A stretch of DNA of 64,000 nt from positions 35,676,757 through 35,740,756 of the forward strand of contig NC_045453.1 of NCBI RefSeq assembly GCF_002776525.5, given 5' to 3'. A model generated the notes under the pieces. That model was not told the DNA's origin. It saw only the letters and a program-made list of their open reading frames with translations, and searched no databases. Every line of letters begins with the position of its first letter. The first letter of the stretch is position 1. Source of the DNA: Piliocolobus tephrosceles (lineage: Eukaryota > Chordata > Mammalia > Primates > Cercopithecidae). Made by a program: the position numbers and the translations under genes. This document shows, in pieces, positions 51,225 through 63,200 of this stretch.

Positions 51225-54200
51225 CGGTGGGGGGGGGGCTGTGGGGGGGGAGCTGAGATGCTGCTGGGTGGGACGTTGCTAGGCGGGGAGCGCTGAGCTG
51301 GGCGGGCTCCTCTGGCTTCAGGGCTTCCTGTGTTCCTTTTGGGAGGTGGAAGGAAGTGAGTGCCCTGTCCTTCCTCCCTGCCATCAGATTCCAGGACCGG
51401 ACCTGGCAAGTGCCCTATCCCAGCCAGTGTTCTGGGGCTCTTCCAGGCAGGGCCATGTTCCCCAGGCCAGGAGCATTGTCCTGGAGGGTCAGGAGGCATA
51501 GCCCCCGCCAGGTGGGACCACCCTGTGTGTGCATGACCCCGACAGGCAGGTGCCGAGACAGGAGGCTGGGTATGGGACACGAGCTGGAGCCTGCAGCTGG
51601 ACGGGGGTCCTGCCACCATGTGCCAGCTGTGTGCTGGGGACGAGCTCCCTGCTGGCTTCAGCTCTCAGAGCATTTGGTGGTAGGGAGAAGCAGGGCCTAG
51701 GCAGGTTGCCTGGCTACCAGCACTGCTGCCTGTGGGAGGCTCCCTGGGCAGGTGATGCCTCAGAAACCGGGTGAGAGAGTGACCGCGGGCCATTGGCCAG
51801 CTGGGGAGGGCCTCTGCCAGGGAGCTCCTGAGAGCAGCCCCCACACTGCTGAACCCCCTTGCTCTGGGTCTTGGGCTGAGCCCTCAAGTGGCTGGACCCT
51901 GGGCCTAGACTCAGGCCCTGTGGGTTCCAGAGCAGTCTCCTGCCCGCACTGAGTCCCCAGAGTACCTACCCTGACCATGGCAAGGTAATGGCACCTTCTG
52001 GCCTCACCAGTTCCCAGCTCTATGACGGCTGAGGACCCTGGAAGTGCTGGGAAGAGTGGCAGGAAGACCCAAAGGGGCAGTGCCACCATCGGACGTCGGC
52101 ACCCAGATGAAGGGAGCGCTGGCTGCGTGGGAAAAGCTGGCAGCCCAGATCACAGCCCAAGAGTCTCCCTGCCAGGCGCCAATTGGAGGGGAGGGCCTGC
52201 CCCTTGCTCTCTTCCTCCTCCCCCACCCACGTTCATCCAGGCCTGCCAGGCAGGGCCAGCTCCCCGGGGCTTCGGGGCCTCCTCGCTGGCGGTTTGAGTG
52301 GCTCTGCCTTCACTGCGTCCCTCCCGGCTGGATGTTTCAAAAAGAACCCTTGCCACAGCTCTGGCAACTTCCTTTGCAGGCCCTTATTGGGTAGCGCCAA
52401 GGATTCTGGAGGGGCCTGTGGGTCAAGCCTGCCACGCCCACGCCTTTTCCTAGCCCTCCGCGGGGGCAAGAGCCCTCCCTCCTGCAGCCACATCACGGAG
52501 GCTGGGCCAGGCGAGAACAGAGCTGGAGAGGTGGCACCCACACTTGAGTGTCCTCTCCAGCTTGCTGCTCTCCTGGCCTGGCCCCGGCACAGTTCCCTTT
52601 TCTGAATCAGGGGCCATGTGACCACCTGTTTGCTCAGCCGTGGATGCTGCTTCTGCACAGGGGCCGTTTGCTCTAGAAAGTTCACAGGAAGCAGCCTGCT
52701 GGGCTCAGGGAGTGCAGAGTGGTGGGAGGAAGCTGTTCAGGCTGCCCAAAGCTTTCCGGTTCTTGGCACCCCCCACCTCCCGCGCCCCCAGCAGGATGGA
52801 GGATTCCAGGCTTGAGGTCCTAGTGAGCCCTCAGGCAGCTGACTGTATGGGTCATCCTCTCCAGCCTGACATCCTTGTCTTCCCAGCGTCTGTGGAGAGT
52901 GCCCTTGTGCCCGCCTGGCCAGCACCACCTGCCCAGCTCAGAGAAGGGGCTGCGGCTGCTGCCTGCAGCATAGGGCAGATTGCTTGCCTGGAAGGGCTAT
53001 GTTTGACTTCCTCCTTCCAAAGAGGTCAGGGAGTGGCTCTGTGTTCTCAGTACTGTGCTGGCCTCAATGGGGGTGAGAATCAGTGCCACTGAGCTTTCTG
53101 CCATTTCTAGCTAACAGCCAGACAGTGCAGGGCAGGTGCCACCTGGACACAGGTCTCTCACCCTCCCCCCCACCCCTTTTTTTTTCAAGACAGAATCTCT
53201 GTCACCCAGGCTAGAGGGCAATGGTGCAATCTTGGCTCACTGCAACCTTGATCTCCTGGGCTCAAGTGATCCTCCTACTTCACCTCCCAGCTGGGGCCAC
53301 AGGTGCACACCACCACACTCAGCCACTCAGCTAATTGTTTTTTGTTTGTTTGTTTGTTTTGTTTTGTTTTTGTTTTGTTTTTGTTTTTTTGAGATGGAGT
53401 CTCACTAGATGGAGTCTTGCTCTATCGCCCAGGCTGAAGTTCAGTGGTTTGATCTCAGCTCACTGTAACCTCCGCCTCCCAGGTTCAAGTGATTCTCCTG
53501 CCTCAGCCTCCGGAGTAGCTGGGATTACAGGCACCTGCCACCACGCCTGGCTACTTTTTGTATTTTTAGTAGAGACGGAGTTTCACCATGTGGGCCAGGC
53601 TAGTCTTGAACTCCTGACCTTGTGATCCACCCTCCTCAGCCTCCCCAAGTGCTGGGATTACAGATGTGAGCCACCATGCCCGGCCCTGGCTAATTTTTAA
53701 AGTTGTGTTTTTCTTTTTGTGGAGCCGGGGACCTCCCTATGTTTCCCAGGCTCTTGAACTCTTGGGCTCAAGTGATCTGCCCACCTCCGCCTCCCAAAGT
53801 GCTGGGATTACAGGCATAAGCCACTGTACCTGGCCCTAAAGCTCCTTTTTAAAGGCACCTTTGGACTGTGTGACTTTTAGTGGAAAGTTAATAGTGGGGC
53901 CCCCATGTCCCTTCTGCAAGCCTCCTGCGTTAAGTCAATGCAAACTGTTTACAGAGAGCCTGGGGCCAGATAAATAACAGGGCTGCGGGTATCAACCACG
54001 CCAGGGCAGGGCATGGAGGCCAGGGCTGCACTGGGTTAGGCGGGCTGCAGTAAGGACTGTGCCCTGTGGTAACCCAGGGAGCAGACCTAGTCCCCAGACG
54101 CAGGCCACAGCCAGATATGGGGCAAGCCAGTTGTCCCAGAGTGGAAACTGCAAATGATGCTGGTGAAACCACACTCATAGCTAAGTTCCAGGACAGACGG

Positions 54201-57200
54201 CACTTCCTCCCACGCGACTTTCTCCAGACTTCAGGGGTTAATGGTTGGCCCTGATGTGGGGAGGGGCTGGAGCGGGACAGCCTCTGGCAGAGCTGGAGGT
54301 GTTGGAGCGAGCTGTTCTTGCCTCTAAGATCTCACTGGGCCTCCCTCACCAGGACTGGGAGTGTGAGCTGGCCGGCCTGGCTCTGACCTCAGGCATGGTC
54401 AAGGTCAAGGTCATGGTCAAGACCGACAAATGCCTGACTTGGTGGTCTTTTCTGCTGCGGGAAGCGTCCAGGCACAAACTTGCAGAGAGCACCAGGAAGG
54501 CCAGATACCTACCCCTCTGTCCACAGCACACCCTCGTCCACTCTGGCAGGTTCTCGGGAGCACACCCCCCGAGTGCAGCCGGCTCCCCGCACGGGCAGAC
54601 AGGACCTTTTGGGAAGGGTGGGGTGAGACTCTCCAGTGTCCGACTCGTCTGCTGGTCACCCTCTCCCCTGTTCTCTTTGAGGCCCATGCGGCCTCCTCCT
54701 CCTGGATGTCCCCTATCCCTGGCGATGCTGGCTCTTGGCTCCTGGCTGCAGCTTCCTCAGCTGACTCCTGCCATTCTCTTGGGTGACTTTGAAGTCCACA
54801 GGGTCTGTCCATATGGCACCCTGGCCCTCACCCTTGACCTTCTCTCCTTGGCCTGCCGGTCCTCAGTCCTGCCCTTCATCAAGACTCCCAGCACTAATAC
54901 CTTGAACCCCTTTGGTTCGCTGGCCAGGACTCAGGCCCCAGGCTTGGAGCCCTGGCTGGACCCTGGCATCAGCTTCCCCTCCCCACTGTGCAGACCTGGC
55001 CTCCCAGGGGTGACCAGCACCCAGCGTGCCATCAGGACCTGGCCCCTACCCCTACCTCGCAGTGGCTGTCCTTGTTGCCCTCCTGACAGCCCGTACTCTC
55101 AGGGGCCATCCTCACCTGCTTCACAAAAATGGGAAGTGGCCAGTGGGAAATCCTCTAATTCCCCTCCCCCAGCTCGAGGCAGGGATGGGGGAATCCTGCC
55201 TCCCAGGCCCTTCCCTCCTCTGTGAGAGTCATTGCCGATCCAGTGCTGACCCTGCCCAAGCCCTCTCTCCAGCATCTGACTCAGCAAGTTCCAAACCGAG
55301 CTCCCCCAGGCGACCTCCCCATCTGGGGCCCCACTCAGTGCCCCCATCCATCTCAGGGCACAGAGGGAAGTCTGCGTATCTAGCAGACTGTCCATGCCCA
55401 GCCCTGTATGCTGCTCTGAGTCCTGCTGACCCCCATGGCCCTGCAGCCCGTGCACCTCTCCTCACACATCTGCGCACCCCAGCAGCCTCCCAGCTCACCC
55501 CCAGCGGGTGCCTTTGGCTCAACCACAGGACCCAGGGATGGAGCTTCCCTATAACTCTCTTCAATCAGGGACAACAGCAGCCAAGGAGCCTCATTTGCAC
55601 AGGAGCCAGGAGCCATGTGCAGAATTCAGAGGCCCTGGCTGGGAAGGCCTCACCCCTGCCCAGCTTCCTCCAAGGGGCCAACCGTCCCCCTGGCACTGTG
55701 TCCTCTCCTGGCCACCTAGCCCCACCTGCCTTGAGGTTCTCAGCTAGGACCTCCTGTGCTGCCTCAACCTGGCCGCTCTGGGGGCCCCTTGCCCACCACA
55801 CCCCACCCCCACAGTCAGTGGGCTCTCAGCTGTCATTCCTGCCTGGTGCCTGCCTGGGCTGAGGGAGGCTTGAGAATGTGGCACCACGTGCTGCTGGTCC
55901 TCGGCTTTGGGGGCCTGGTGGCCTGGTCGCCCGTCGTGGGGAATAAGCAGAGCCCAGCCCAGGCACCTTTTGTGGGGATGAGTTGTTGCTGTGACCTGCC
56001 TGAGTGCTGGCCACTCGCCTGCTCCCAGCCGTCACTGGGCCTCATTTCTGGCTGCCTGTGTCCTCCCAGGGGTCAGCAGATGGGTGTGATTAGGCGTTTG
56101 AATGCTTGCCAAGTTGCCTTCCATCGAGGCTGTCCCCATTCAGTCCCACATCCCCCAGCTCGGGGGGAGGTCTCTGAGTGACGAACTCGAAGCAGCAGGG
56201 CCGTGGGGCCTCCCCAGGGCCTGACCATCTCCTCTCCCTCAGGCCCGAGTGCCAGGCATGGACAGGGACGCTGCTGCTGGGCACATGCCTGCTGTACTGC
56301 ACCCGCTCCAGCATGCCCATCTGCACTGTCTCCATGAGCCAGGACTTTGGCTGGAACAAGAAGGAGGCCGGCATCGTACTCAGCAGCTTCTTCTGGGGCT
56401 ACTGCCTGACGCAGGTTGTGGGCGGCCACCTCGGGGACCGGTAACTGCCCCCTTCCCCGTCTCCAGGCTGGTGGGGGCTGCTGCACACAGAGGATGCAAC
56501 TCCCAGGGAAGGAGCTGGGTGGATAAATTTGGGCAGAAGACACCCGGAGGAAGATGGGAGCTGGGCGGGGAGAGGCCAGGCGCGGCAAGGCCCCAGGGCC
56601 CTGCAGGCAGAGGAAGCAGGCGGCTCCCCTGGAGTCCTGGTCTCCTCACGAGGCAGCTCTGGGGTCATGAGCAGGCCCTGTAGAGGCAGACAGGCCAGGC
56701 CCATCTCCGAGCACCCACTCGAGGGCGGCCCTGAGTCAGGGTGGTGCTCCTTGGTCCTGCGCAGCCACATCCTCACCGCCTTCTGTCTCTCCTCCAGGAT
56801 TGGGGGTGAGAAGGTCATCCTGCTGTCAGCCTCTGCCTGGGGCTCCATCACAGCCGTCACCCCGCTGCTCGCTCAGCTGAGCAGTGCCCACCTGGCCTTC
56901 ATGACCTTCTCACGCATCCTCATGGGCTTGCTCCAAGGTAAGGGGCGCTCAGGCACTTCCCTCACGCTCTCTGGCACCAGGTGGGGAGACAAGGGGAGTG
57001 TGCACGGATGTGTGTGCAGGTGCACGCGTGCATGCAGGTAGTGTACAAGTGTGTGTGTATGGGTATGCCTGCGTGCATGTGTACACCAGTGTGTGTGCAT
57101 GTGCAAGTGCGTATGTCCCTGCAGATGCATGTGTGCAAGCAGTGTGAACGTATGTGTGTGCTGTGCATGTGTGTACATATGTGTGCGTGCACACGTGTGA

Positions 57201-60200
57201 GTGTGTACGTGTGTGTGCAGGTGGTGTGCATGTCTGTATGTGTGTGTGTGTGCGTGCCCGTATCCATGTGTATGTGCGTATGCATGCCCATATGCGTGTG
57301 TGCGTGCGTGAGCGTGCCCATATGCGGGTGTACGTGTGGCCATGCATGTGCCTTCTGTAAGTGCACACTCTGCAGTGACACACAGGATCACAGGGGACAC
57401 CTGCGTAGTGAATTTGCTCCTGCCCCTGAATTTTGTTACCAAACACCTTAGTTCAGTGGTGGATTCCAGCTGCAAGGGACCTGCTGTGGGACTCTGGGTT
57501 TTGTGAGTTTTGGTCACATGTATGCCGATGATGCCTCCAATACTAGGGCCTTGGAGCGCCTTAATTGTCAGGAGAACAAGGTGGGTGGGGGGCCAAGGGG
57601 GCTTTGGGGGGCCCCTACTTGTCTGAGGTCCCCTGGAGAAACAGCTAGGCCTCCAGCCTGCAGGGGCCTGCCCACCCCACCCCAGCCTGCCTGGCTGCCC
57701 CACCCACTGGCAGTTCCTGGCCTGGCTACTCCTCCCCCAGTGTCCTGGGCCATCCAGACTCCCCACTGAGGACTCCCCCTACCTTCCTGAGTCGGCATCA
57801 GGTTCAGAGCCCTGGCCATGGCTCCCCTAGAACCTCTGCCCTCCCTCTCCCCCAAGTCCAGAGACTTTGGGGAGTTCACTCCCAGGTCTCTTTCTCCTCC
57901 CTCTCCACACCCTCACCCCCCAAGGTGACGCCTGGAAGGTGCTGCCTGGGACTCTCTCCGTAACAGAGGAAGGGACTCTGCCCAGGAGAGAGGCCACTCT
58001 CATGGTCACAGGGTCTCACACGAGAACAAGGGCCCTACCACCACTGCCCACCGGGCCCTGTGCATGGCCCACCCTCAGAAGAGGGTGCAGTGAGTGCAAC
58101 TGAGGACTTAGGATTGTGTGTTTACTGTGAGACCCCATCCCAGAGCCAGCCCCTCCAGCATCACCACCTCCCCAGGCACTGCCCAGGTCCCACTGCAGGA
58201 GCTGGAGGAGGAGGGGAGGAACGAACAAATCACAACCACCTGGAGGGGAGGACAGGCCTGGCGGGGGGTGGGGGCCCTCATCTTTGTTTACTGAAGGGTC
58301 TTCGGGCTGAGGGAGGAGGGTCCTAAGGCTGAAGCTGTGAAGAAAACAGTGGCACTGCCTCAGACTGGGCTGACCAATGCCTCCTAGGTGTCACTGAGAA
58401 GACCCTCAGCCCTGGGGCAGGCAGCTGTCCTCATGGGCAGCCTGGGGACCCAGCAGGCAGCCAGACCCTGTGGGCTCGCTGCCAGCTCCAGCTGTGCTTC
58501 CTCTGCGGGGGCCAGCTTGTTGTGCTACGATGACTTGGCACCTGTGGCACATTCTGTTTTCTAGAAACCTTCAAAGTCTGGCACGTCTCAATGTCAGATG
58601 TCATCCTGTGCCCACAAGCCTACTCTGGGGGTCTGGGGGGCAGCAATGGCAGCCGCGTGGTAACCATGGGCACCACCTGTGGCTGGCTTTGCCATGTTTG
58701 TGCACGCTGTCCTCGGGCAGAGCAGAGACGCCGGGTGTCCCGAGACTTGTGGCTCTTGCTGTGGGGTATCGGACTTCTGGAGGGAACCCCACGGAGCCCC
58801 GCCAGGCCGCCCCCAGCCTCCCTCGAGGGAGTGAGGGATGGGCCCTGCCTCTGAGCCGTGAGCCTGTGAGTGAGCGCTCTGCGATTAAAAGTTACAGGCA
58901 CTGGTCAGGCAGGCGCTTCCTGTGTTGGCCGTCTGTTTGACGATGTCCTCCTGCAGGGTACCATCAGCGCCTTGTAGACAGGGCCCGTGGGTTTGGGGTA
59001 CAAGCTTCTGTTGTCACAGTGGCCCCGTGGTGCCTCCCCTCACAACGCCAGGCTCAGAGCCCTCTGGATGTGGGGCTGCACGGGGTGGTAAGGTGGTTTC
59101 CAAACTTCTAAAGTGGCCGAGAACGCTTGGTCCAAAAGAAATCCTGGCAGGAAGCTCAGTTAATACAACAGGGAAAGGCAGGCTTCCCGGGGGAAGGATG
59201 TGTATGTGCACGCGTGCGGCAGGTTTCTGTGCGTGCAGGTGTGTATCTTCGTGCATATGCGTGTATCTGCGTCAATGTGAGCACTGTGCAGCACTGCCAA
59301 GAAGTGGTGTGCCGGTGGACCCGTGCGTGTGCAGGTGCGTGTGCACATGCTGCGTGTGTGTGTGTTGGTGCCAGGACTCTGTAGAGCACAGCTGGAGGCC
59401 GGCGGTGAGAGTGTGCACATGTGCGTGTGCGTGTGCGTGTGCATGTTCGTGGGATGGAAGGGCTGGCTTCGAAGCAGGGGTGTTTCCCGCAGCTATGCGG
59501 GTGGCATGACCCTGAGCGAGCCTCGCCCAAAAGGAGTCTGTTTCCTCAGTGGCACAAAAAACCCTGCCCTGCTGGTCCCTCGGGTGGGTGAGGTGAGCGA
59601 GAGGGACAGGTGGACATCCTCTGGAATCACAGCCCAAACCTGAGCAGATGGGCTGGGATGAGCCTCCCTGGATGGACCCTGAGAGACTCTCCCTCCACTC
59701 GCTGCAGGGGTTTACTTCCCTGCCCTGACCAGCCTGCTGTCACAGAAGGTGCGGGACAGTGAGCGAGCCTTCACCTACAGCACCGTGGGCGCCGGCTCCC
59801 AGTTTGGGTAAGTCCTGGCCTCAGACAGGGTCCAGGAGAGGCCACCAGATGAGCCCCTTGCCAAGTGGCCCCTGGTCTGGGTGGGGGATGGGCCACATGG
59901 GCCTGCAGGGCCACCATGGGTGAGGTGGGTCTGGCAGGCGCCTTTTGGGCTCTGTAGCCCAAGGCTGTGCTCTGCAGGTGCCAGCCCCGGGCACCGCGCT
60001 TGCTTTGTGCATATTTCTGCCTTTCTGGAGCGGCTGGCAGGTGATGAGGCTGGGACCTGGGGACATGGGTTGGGGGAGTGGCCATATCATCTCATTTTCT
60101 TTCATCTGTGCTAACGAAGCCGGATGCCGCCCCCACCCTCTGCTGGCCCCCACCCCCGACAGGAGGGTCTGTGAGCCCTGGAGCTGGCTGGAGGGCGGCT

Positions 60201-63200
60201 TGTCCTCATCCACAAGGCGGTAACCCTGTGCCCCTTGGTCCTCCTTCCCAGTGCCCACTCCTTGGGCAGCTCCAGACCCTCTAGCGATGCTGGCAACCTG
60301 GATCGAGGCCGGGCCTGGGGTGGGAGACCTTCCCAATGGTTGTAGCAGGGTGGATAGGTGCAGGAGCTGACAGCGGCTTCCCAATCGCTGGGCTCGGGCC
60401 CTCATGTTACTGTTGCTGAGGTTCAGAGGGGCGGAGGTGGCCCCTGTAGGTGGGGCCAGGAGCAGCCCCAGGCAGGCCCAGGGTGACCAGATTCATCCGA
60501 TAAAAACAGACTGCCCAGAGGAATGTGAATTTCAGATAAACCAGAGGGGATATACTTCCACTAAAAGAATGAATCCTCACTTCTCCAAAACCTGGTTTCT
60601 TTGGGTGTCCTGCGGTTTTTCTGCACCCAGGTGGGGAGCAGAGAGAGGGTCAAGTGTGGACTGGAAGGGGCAGGGAGGGTGCTACCCCAGCCCGTCCTGG
60701 CGCCCAAGGCCAAGCCCTGCTGGCCCAGGAGCTGTGTCCACCCCGCAGCGGCTCAGCGGGAGGAAGGAGGCCCCATCTGGATGCCAGGCCCCGCTTTGGG
60801 TCTCTCTCTTCCTCCTTTTGCCATGATGTTAAGTGTTCCCGCAGGTGCCAGCAGAGGGGTCTCTGCAGCAGATGGGGGCTGGGCTGCCAGCCAGGTTGCA
60901 CCCAGAAGGGGGCCTCTGAGGAGCTATTTGGGACAATGAGATCACGGGGACAGGGGATGGGGGTTGTTGGATTTGGCCATCGTGGTATTTTTGCATCTAG
61001 AAATACTTTTGAATTTTATTCTCAATGAAGTTTGAAGCACAAACACCGTGTGGAGTTTCACTGTAGTATATTCTCATCACCGTCTCCTCCTCGGTGCCAT
61101 TTTTAGTTGAAAAGGATCTACATGACAAATTGTAGGCCAATGTGAAGGCCTAGAAGCAAGATGTGAAAAACAACGTGAGTTCCACAGCAGCCGCCCGACT
61201 GGCCTTACTGGCCCCGTGTGTCCGGAGTCCTTAACAAAATAGGCCGGGACGGGGGCTTCTGAGCTGCCACTCTGAAGGCGATGAAAACACCTTCTTTTCC
61301 AGGGGCCCAACCTGCACCAAGGTGGGGTTTCTGAGAGGCCCCTCCTCGCCCCAGAGGTGCCGCTGAGGGAGCTGGCCACGCTCCCCCTGTCTTTGCAGGA
61401 CGCTGCTGACCGGGGCAGTGGGCTCCCTGCTCCTGGAATGGTACGGCTGGCAGAGCGTCTTCTATTTCTCCGGCGGCCTCACCTTGCTTTGGGTGTGGTA
61501 CGTGTACAGGTACCTGCTGAGTGGAAAAGGTAACGCAGGCCGGGTGGGCTAGTGCCGGGCACTCACGGCTGCCCAGTGCCTCCTCCCCTGGTGGCAGCCA
61601 CTGAGCAGCCTGGAGCAGGAGCCCGGAGACAGCGGCCTTGACCTCTCAAAGAATCCACCAGTGAGGCAAAGTGCTCAGGTGCTGAGCTGTCAGCGGCTCT
61701 GCCACCTAATTCGGTCTGGAAGGTTCCATCTAGGGCTAAGGCAGACACCCAGGAAGACCTGCTGGGCAGGTCAAGGCAGGGTGCAGGAGCAGCCAAGTCT
61801 TTGGGTGGCCAGGAGGGGGCTCTGGAGGATGCTGTGGGGAGGGTCGTTCAGAGCGCCGTTAGGTGCCTGGTAGGGAAGGCCACGGGAGGCCGTGTGCAGC
61901 CTGAGGTGTGGGCGGGAGGCCGGCGCAGGTGTGCAGCCTGAGGTGTGGGCGGGAGGCCGGCACAGGTGTGCAGCCTGAGGTGTGGACGAGGGCTGCTGAC
62001 CCCTCTGGAACCACCCCCAATCCCCAATCCTTTGGAAACGGATGGCGCCTCCCACTCTGATAGCCATCACTTTGAAACCATTGCTCCCTCAGATCTCGTC
62101 CTGGCCTTGGGAGTCCTGGCCCAAGGCCTGCCGGTGTCCAGGCACAGCAGAGTCCCCTGGAGACGGCTCTTCCGGAAGCCTGCTGTCTGGTGAGCTGGGA
62201 CCTGTGCCGCCCTTTGGAGCAGCGGCCGGTGCCCATGGGGGTGTGAACCTGGCTGGATCTGACAGCCCCTGAGCCAGCAGGAACTAGGGCTCAGAGAGGT
62301 GGGACTCTAGCCCCCAGGGGAGGCCTCTCGGGGTGGGTCCCACAGGCCCGGCCAGCTTGCGCAGCACCAGAGTCATGGTCCACCGTTGGGCCCCGCAGGG
62401 CAGCCGTCATCTCCCAGCTCTCTGCAGCCTGCTCCTTCTTCGTCCTCATCTCCTGGCTGCCCACCTTCTTCAAGGAGACCTTCCCCGAAGCCAAGGTGAG
62501 TCGGGGGCTCCTGCAGGGTGAAGGAGCGCCCAGAAGGCACGAGGCTTGAGCTGCAAGAGGCACCGCGGGTCCTTGGCCTGCAGATGGTGGAACCCTCAGC
62601 TCCTCCTGGACTCCGAGGGTCCTGGCACCGCCAGGCTCTTCTCTGGGGAGGACCCAGTCCATGCTCGGGGCAGGTTTCTGTGTTTGAGGCTGGAAACGAT
62701 GTGGGCGCTCGGTGCCTTCCGGCTGTGGCTGCAGCCCTCCCAGCCCTCACCGGTGACCTGCTGGCCTGCAGAGCCCGACTTTAGGGCCCGAGGAGGCCGG
62801 TGCAGGACCCGGGATGTGGACAGAGGGGTCACCTGCGGTCAGTACGGTTCCTTCTCTGAGGTTGTCTTGCTGCCCCCCCGGGTGGTGGTCAAGACTCCAG
62901 AGCTGCACATTCCCAGGAGCAGGGCTGGCCCTGCGGAGAACTTTCCTGGGCAGTGGTGGGCATGGGGGAGCTGTCCAGCCTGAGTATCCTCTTCCAGATA
63001 GCCGGGTGCTAGCCCTGGCCCCCTCTGAGGCCACACTCCCCCCTGCAGGGTTGGATCTTCAACGTGGTGCCTTGGTTGGTGGCGATTCCTGCCAGTCTAT
63101 TCAGCGGGTTTCTCTCTGATCGTCTCATCAATCAGGGTGAGCCCCGCGGAGGGGACCGGGGCTGGGGACCACACCTGGATTCGCCTCACTTTCAAGGGGC

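Noticed and set aside
50741..51619. Long Pro-rich or Gly-rich open frames across the N gap
   Set aside because: Created by homopolymer G and N translation; artefacts of the gap.
54245..55225. 326-codon open frame on the plus strand in SLC17A9 intron 1
   Set aside because: GC-rich, Pro/Ser/Leu-heavy and overlapping other long open frames. No domain, and no splice or promoter context.
56949..57451. Cys/Val- or His/Thr-rich open frames around 57 kb
   Set aside because: Translations of the TG-rich array on each strand, not proteins.
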